A stretch of DNA of 37,118 nucleotides from Cupriavidus sp. U2 (lineage in GTDB: Bacteria > Pseudomonadota > Gammaproteobacteria > Burkholderiales > Burkholderiaceae). Below, one piece after another: positions 33,903-37,118 of this stretch (its first letter is position 1; each line of letters starts with the position of its first letter). Under the pieces are notes generated by a model. It made no database searches and was not told where the DNA came from. It worked only from the letters and a program-made list of their open reading frames with translations. Both the position numbers and the translations under genes were made by a program. Where the stretch lies: positions 1-37,118 of the forward strand of contig NZ_RCOG02000013.1 in NCBI RefSeq assembly GCF_009663685.2. The letters run 5' to 3'.

Positions 33903-35260
33903 TTTCGCGAATGCGCCCTCTACTCATCGACACCCTATCCCCTCCCACATCATATAGACGTTATTCGCTTCTCGGGGGCGTCATCGCCACCGCAGCGCTG
34001 GTGCTGGTTATTTGGGTCTGCTTCGCTCCCGGATTCATGTCCTATGATTCGGTTACCCAATATCGCAGCGCCATGGCACAGAGCTATGCGGACAGCCACC
34101 CGCCGATCATGTCGTATGTGTGGCACCTTTGCCTGAGCGTGGTTTCCGGTCCGCAAAGTCTGCTCGTCCTTCACCTGATACTGCTGGTCGCCGGCATTTT
34201 CGTCTGGCAACTGAATCTGGTCAGTTCTCGATTCTCGCTGCTGGTTCCGGCCATGTTTTTCCTCCCCTGGATTATTAACTTCGCGGGGGTCTTGTGGAAG
34301 GACGTAGGTATGGCGTTCTCACTTCTGATCGCCAGTGGGCTGTTGTTCAATCCCGAAAGACGGCGCGGTCTCGCGCTCCTGGGTCTCCCGTTTCTTTTTT
34401 ATGCGTTTGCTGTACGCCATAATGCGATTCTAGCCACGGCACCACTCCTCTTTCTTGCTTCGATGTTTCATCTGCGTCGACCCAGCGTGATTTTAGGATT
34501 CCTGATCGCGGTGGTTACTTCGGTTGCTTTCTGGGGTTTCTCCAACGTCGTCAGCTATCACGTCTTGAAGGCAGAACGGAAGCACTATGAAACCCTTCTC
34601 ATGGGCGATGAGATCGCCAAGATCTCGGCCGAGACTAGGCAAAATCTGCTGCCTTGGATAAAGCAGGCGGATCTTGATGCCTGCACCCAGTTTCCCATTC
34701 TTTATGAACGTGCGCTGTGCTTTATTGATCGCGGCTACGATCCGAGCGGCAGCCTCGTAAGCTCCCAGTCGTTCGAGGTAACGCACAAGCTATGGAGGGA
34801 AACGGTGCTGGCAAATCCCTGGCTGTCGATAAAAATGCGATGGGAAGCATTCCTGCATTTCCTGCGCTCACCGCAAATGACTCCTGCATATGTGTGGCAG
34901 CCGGAAATCATGCAAAACGACATGGAAATCTCGCTGTTCCGCCCGGAATTGGCACGTTCCCTCGAAAATTATGTAATGAGCAGCCAAAGCGGCATAGCCA
35001 GCGAGTTGTTCAAGCCATATACATGGCTAGTGCTGGTTTTTGTAATGCTTGCGGCGGCAACAAGGATGCGTCCATCGTCAGAAAAAATGCAGGTAATAGC
35101 GTTGAATCTATCTGCACTCGGCTATTTCGCGAGTCTACTTGCGGCGGTCCCGTCCGTCGATTTTCGATATGCCTACTGGTGCATCGTCGCCTGCAGCCTG
35201 TCGATGATCGTTATGGCGGCCGGCATACGGAACAGTCGGTCGCGGGCCGGATCCCGATAA
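33899..35260 (+). CDS. Polytopic membrane protein, GT-C-type glycosyltransferase candidate
   Basis: The protein has 453 residues (a later in-frame ATG lies at 33911). About 10 hydrophobic helices run from LLGGVIATAALVLVIWV to the end, with a long periplasmic loop (about 225-340). The first loop holds SYDSVTQYRSAMAQSYADSHPPIMSYVW, the acidic and His-Pro-rich pattern of GT-C enzymes that use polyprenyl-phosphate sugars outside the membrane. It may add a side-branch sugar to the polymer. The family is not firmly recognised. Its start codon overlaps the end of the decayed small transporter, a layout that recalls gtr-type flippase and glucosyltransferase cassettes. Confidence 0.75.
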   Translation: MISRMRPLLIDTLSPPTSYRRYSLLGGVIATAALVLVIWVCFAPGFMSYDSVTQYRSAMAQSYADSHPPIMSYVWHLCLSVVSGPQSLLVLHLILLVAGIFVWQLNLVSSRFSLLVPAMFFLPWIINFAGVLWKDVGMAFSLLIASGLLFNPERRRGLALLGLPFLFYAFAVRHNAILATAPLLFLASMFHLRRPSVILGFLIAVVTSVAFWGFSNVVSYHVLKAERKHYETLLMGDEIAKISAETRQNLLPWIKQADLDACTQFPILYERALCFIDRGYDPSGSLVSSQSFEVTHKLWRETVLANPWLSIKMRWEAFLHFLRSPQMTPAYVWQPEIMQNDMEISLFRPELARSLENYVMSSQSGIASELFKPYTWLVLVFVMLAAATRMRPSSEKMQVIALNLSALGYFASLLAAVPSVDFRYAYWCIVACSLSMIVMAAGIRNSRSRAGSR

Positions 35261-35315
35261 GGTCGGCCGAATTTCTGCTGTGGGTTGAAGTACTCTGTCT
35301 CCACTGGGGAAGTGG

Positions 35316-35345
35316 CGCCTGGCCGCTCTAACGCAATGCCAGGCG
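35316..35345. other. Inverted repeat between convergent genes
   Basis: CGCCTGGC and GCCAGGCG are perfect 8-base arms around a 14-base loop, in the 90-base gap between the GT-C-like gene and wzz, which converge. No T run follows on either strand, so termination activity is uncertain. Confidence 0.3.
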
Positions 35346-35350
35346 AACAA

Positions 35351-36253
35351 CTAGATGTTGCCTGTGCGACTCTTGAGCCGATGTTTCGCGTCGATGGCCA
35401 CGCCGAGGAGCAAGCTGAGAAGCAAACCAGCCACCAGACCGCCAACTCCGAATAACGACTTTCGCGGATAAACATATCGACGGCCGGTTTCGACAGGGCC
35501 GAGCAGATGCGTGTTATAAGTGCGCTCCGTGGTCATCAGTTCCTGCAACGTGTTACTACGCAGACGCAATGAACGCAGGGCCTTTTCGTTTTCATTGACC
35601 ATCTCGCTCAGCAGAACGTTTTCCGAGAATTTTCCTGCAACGCCTCCTTGAGCTTGGTTCCTGACAAGGTCGCTCAGCATTTCCCGGCGTTTGTCTTCAC
35701 GGTCCACGCCCTGCCTGACCTCCGCGAGATCTGCCTTCAGTCTCTCCAGGGACGGGCGCATGAGGCCAGCATGTACGCGAATCAACTCCACGCTGATAGC
35801 TTCCGCGGCCTGTTTGGCCTGCTGGGGAGAAAAACCTCGCACCGTGTACTGGATAAGATCGGTACCTGCCAATATAGTCGTCTTGAGCGAACGGCGAATT
35901 AGCGCTGCATTGGCGTCTTCATCGGGCCCAACGGCGAAACCCAGATTCTTCAGAACAGCGTCCGTGAACTGCGGAATTCTCAGTCGCTCAAGTGCCCGCG
36001 CAATCGGCTCGATCTGCGTTGGCCCGACTGGCACAGTAGTCGCTTCGTTGGCCACCTGACCGATTTGCAGTACACCCGTTGCTTCCCATTGCTTTGGAAT
36101 AACGAATGTTACACAGATGCCGATTGCCAAGCCCACCACGCTCAGGCTCAAAATCCTGACAGCGTGACGTCGAAAAAAACCCAATACATCCTCAAGTGTG
36201 ATGACCACACCGTCCCCATTATTTCCCGGTGCTGGGGCAACTTTCATGTCCAT
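35351..36253 (-). CDS. wzz: Wzz-family polysaccharide chain-length regulator
   Basis: The 300-residue protein has the PCP/Wzz architecture. A short cytoplasmic N-terminus with VITLEDVLGFFRRH precedes TM1 (about 34-54); a long, helical, periplasmic domain follows; and a Pro-containing YVYPRKSLFGVGGLVAGLLLSLLLGVAIDA segment forms TM2 (about 265-288). It sets the modal chain length made by Wzy. The cytoplasmic tyrosine kinase domain of Wzc is absent, which supports a class 1 Wzz in O-antigen assembly. It starts 4 bases after the end of the truncated transferase gene on the same strand, and AAGAGA in that gene's last codons may be its ribosome-binding site. Confidence 0.9.
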   Translation of the reverse strand: MDMKVAPAPGNNGDGVVITLEDVLGFFRRHAVRILSLSVVGLAIGICVTFVIPKQWEATGVLQIGQVANEATTVPVGPTQIEPIARALERLRIPQFTDAVLKNLGFAVGPDEDANAALIRRSLKTTILAGTDLIQYTVRGFSPQQAKQAAEAISVELIRVHAGLMRPSLERLKADLAEVRQGVDREDKRREMLSDLVRNQAQGGVAGKFSENVLLSEMVNENEKALRSLRLRSNTLQELMTTERTYNTHLLGPVETGRRYVYPRKSLFGVGGLVAGLLLSLLLGVAIDAKHRLKSRTGNI

Positions 36254-36257
36254 ATAG

Positions 36258-36804
36258 TTATCTCTTAATAATCATCCATCGCGGCGACTGGAATCGCACG
36301 ATACGCCAGTACAGCCAAACATAAAGAACTATAAATAGCCCGATAAAAATCAGCAGAATGATGTTCTTGTTCCAGAACAACGTCGCAGGCAATACCGCCA
36401 TCAAGCTGATTAGCCAAAGATAAGGGGATGTCATTGAATTTCGGCGCAGCATGTGCCTTTCATCTTTGCTGCCCACGGCCCAACGCATCAGGCGCTGGTA
36501 AATCAGCGTATGCAGATGGACGCCATCAGGGTATCCGGCCGGCACACCCTTCAGAACGCGGCGCCGGTAAATCGAAAACAGTGTCTCGAATATCGGGTAG
36601 ACAAGCATCAGCACTGGATACCAGGCCGAGACCTGTGGGTTACGCATGACCAGAAGAATGCTGCATTCCGCCAGAATGAAGCCAATCAGGTAGGCGCCGC
36701 CGTCTCCAAGAAATATATGCCCGGCCGGGAAATTCCAGATAAAGAAGCCTAGGATGGCGCCCACCATCGCGAATGCCACAGTGAGAATCAACGGGTCGCT
36801 GACC
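36258..36804 (-). pseudogene. WecA/WbpL-type initiating transferase truncated by an insertion sequence
   Basis: The frame holds about the last 180 residues of a polyprenyl-phosphate N-acetylhexosamine-1-phosphate transferase. GHIFLGDGGAYLIGFILAE and DGVHLHTLIYQRLMR (the H-x-H motif of MraY/WecA enzymes) are intact. The N-terminal half, with the Mg-binding DD pair and the NxxNxxDGxDG region, is missing. Native sequence stops at the insertion-sequence edge (about 36804). The apparent start MGGLPFQ is contributed by the element. It is in the wzz unit, and this enzyme class normally initiates FucNAc- or QuiNAc-containing O-units. Loss of the catalytic half should abolish function unless an intact copy exists elsewhere. 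Confidence 0.85.
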
Positions 36805-37118
36805 TGGAAGGGTAATCCCCCCATTTATAGCAATTGCCAGAAGTAGGAAGGCTACGCGGCCATGGCGAGCCGCTGTTTTGGGGTAAATCCGCCCAGAGCC
36901 ATATTTGGGCGCTCGTGATTGTAGGACCACATCCACTGCGTGGCGACGCGTTGTACATGGTCCAGATCGTCCCAATGATATTGGGACAGCCATTCGTAGC
37001 GCACGGTCCTGTTGAACCGTTCGACGTAGGCATTCTGTTGGGGCTTGCCCGGCTGGATGTATTCGAGCTTTATGCCCCATGCCCCGGCCCAATCGACAAT
37101 TGCCGCGCTCAGGTATTC
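36805..37118 (-). mobile_element. End of an IS3-family insertion sequence
   Basis: The element continues beyond the window. Its end near 36805 reads TGGAAGGGTAATCCCCCC on the plus strand, a 5'-TG terminal inverted repeat of the IS3 family, directly next to the broken transferase. The transposase stop lies 47 bases inside the end. The exact edge is inferred from the TG end and from where homology to the transferase family stops; the target duplication is outside view. Confidence 0.8.
36852..37118 (-). CDS. IS3-family transposase OrfB, C-terminal fragment
   Basis: The frame is open through the window edge, so the gene is partial at its 5' end. Its 88 visible residues are the end of an rve integrase core of the IS3 subgroup: KLEYIQPGKPQQNAYVERFN, with the catalytic Glu, RTVRYEWLSQYHW, and the terminal YNHERPNMALGGFTPKQRLA. 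It is a different subgroup from the transposase at the left end of the window, so the two elements do not form one composite transposon. It is probably intact beyond the window. Confidence 0.9.
   Translation of the reverse strand, partial: EYLSAAIVDWAGAWGIKLEYIQPGKPQQNAYVERFNRTVRYEWLSQYHWDDLDHVQRVATQWMWSYNHERPNMALGGFTPKQRLAMAA

Noticed and set aside
1..37118. A composite transposon bounded by the two IS3-family elements
   Set aside because: The two transposases belong to different subgroups and their ends differ, and the region between them includes core genes such as waaA and trmB.
1..37118. CRISPR arrays, rRNA genes or long tandem repeats
   Set aside because: No regularly spaced repeats or rRNA-like sequence was seen by reading the window.

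Overview
The window looks like chromosomal DNA from a high-GC betaproteobacterium of the Burkholderiaceae, most like Cupriavidus or Ralstonia. This rests on codon usage and on the run of trmB, uppP, DUF1439 lipoprotein, TetR, isoaspartyl methyltransferase-like, rhodanese, TolC, waaA, waaC and manB-like genes. The genus is an inference from gene content; no search was run.

Region 1 (1-4471) is a mobile island. It begins inside an IS3-family (IS2-like) transposase whose right end at about 306 has cut an island gene. It then carries a small two-gene unit on the minus strand (a possible ribbon-helix-helix protein and the truncated gene), a serine recombinase with a palindrome in its promoter, an AT-rich 582-codon gene ending in an Apea/HEPN-type RNx3H motif (candidate abortive-infection RNase), and a small membrane protein. 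The island ends at a 24-nt copy of the 3' end of a tRNA-Gly gene (4448-4471). That copy is read here as an attachment site, followed by what was probably the tRNA's own terminator.

Region 2 (4549-17153) is core chromosome: trmB facing uppP across a 13-bp terminator stem, two envelope-associated small genes, a TetR regulator, then methyltransferase, rhodanese and tolC-like genes on the plus strand. These meet a minus-strand lipopolysaccharide block: O-antigen ligase waaL, a META/DUF4377 lipoprotein, and the overlapping cluster manB-like, waaC, waaA.

Region 3 (17434-23363) is a tightly overlapping plus-strand operon: GT4, polyprenyl glycosylphosphotransferase, GT4, Wzx flippase, GT4. It holds no polymerase.

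Region 4 (23425-36804) is a second, less GC-rich surface-polysaccharide cluster. A MarR-type EPS regulator fused to a GNAT acetyltransferase leads it. Two tandem DegT-family aminotransferases follow, and the second has Arg in place of the PLP lysine. Then come a second Wzx, a WbjB/FnlA/CapE-type UDP-GlcNAc dehydratase/epimerase without its usual WbjC and WbjD partners, a GT2, an EpsG-like Wzy, another GT2, a DUF1972 glycosyltransferase, a decayed small transporter and a polytopic GT-C-like protein. Facing them are Wzz and a WecA/WbpL-type initiating transferase that has lost its N-terminal half to an IS3-family insertion (36805 to beyond the window end).

Together, regions 3 and 4 should make, flip, polymerise, length-control and (with WaaL and the lipid A-core genes) ligate an O-antigen or related glycan. 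The most unusual signals are the MarR-GNAT fusion, the Lys182/Arg182 DegT pair beside an orphan WbjB-type enzyme, and the HEPN gene on the tRNA-Gly island.
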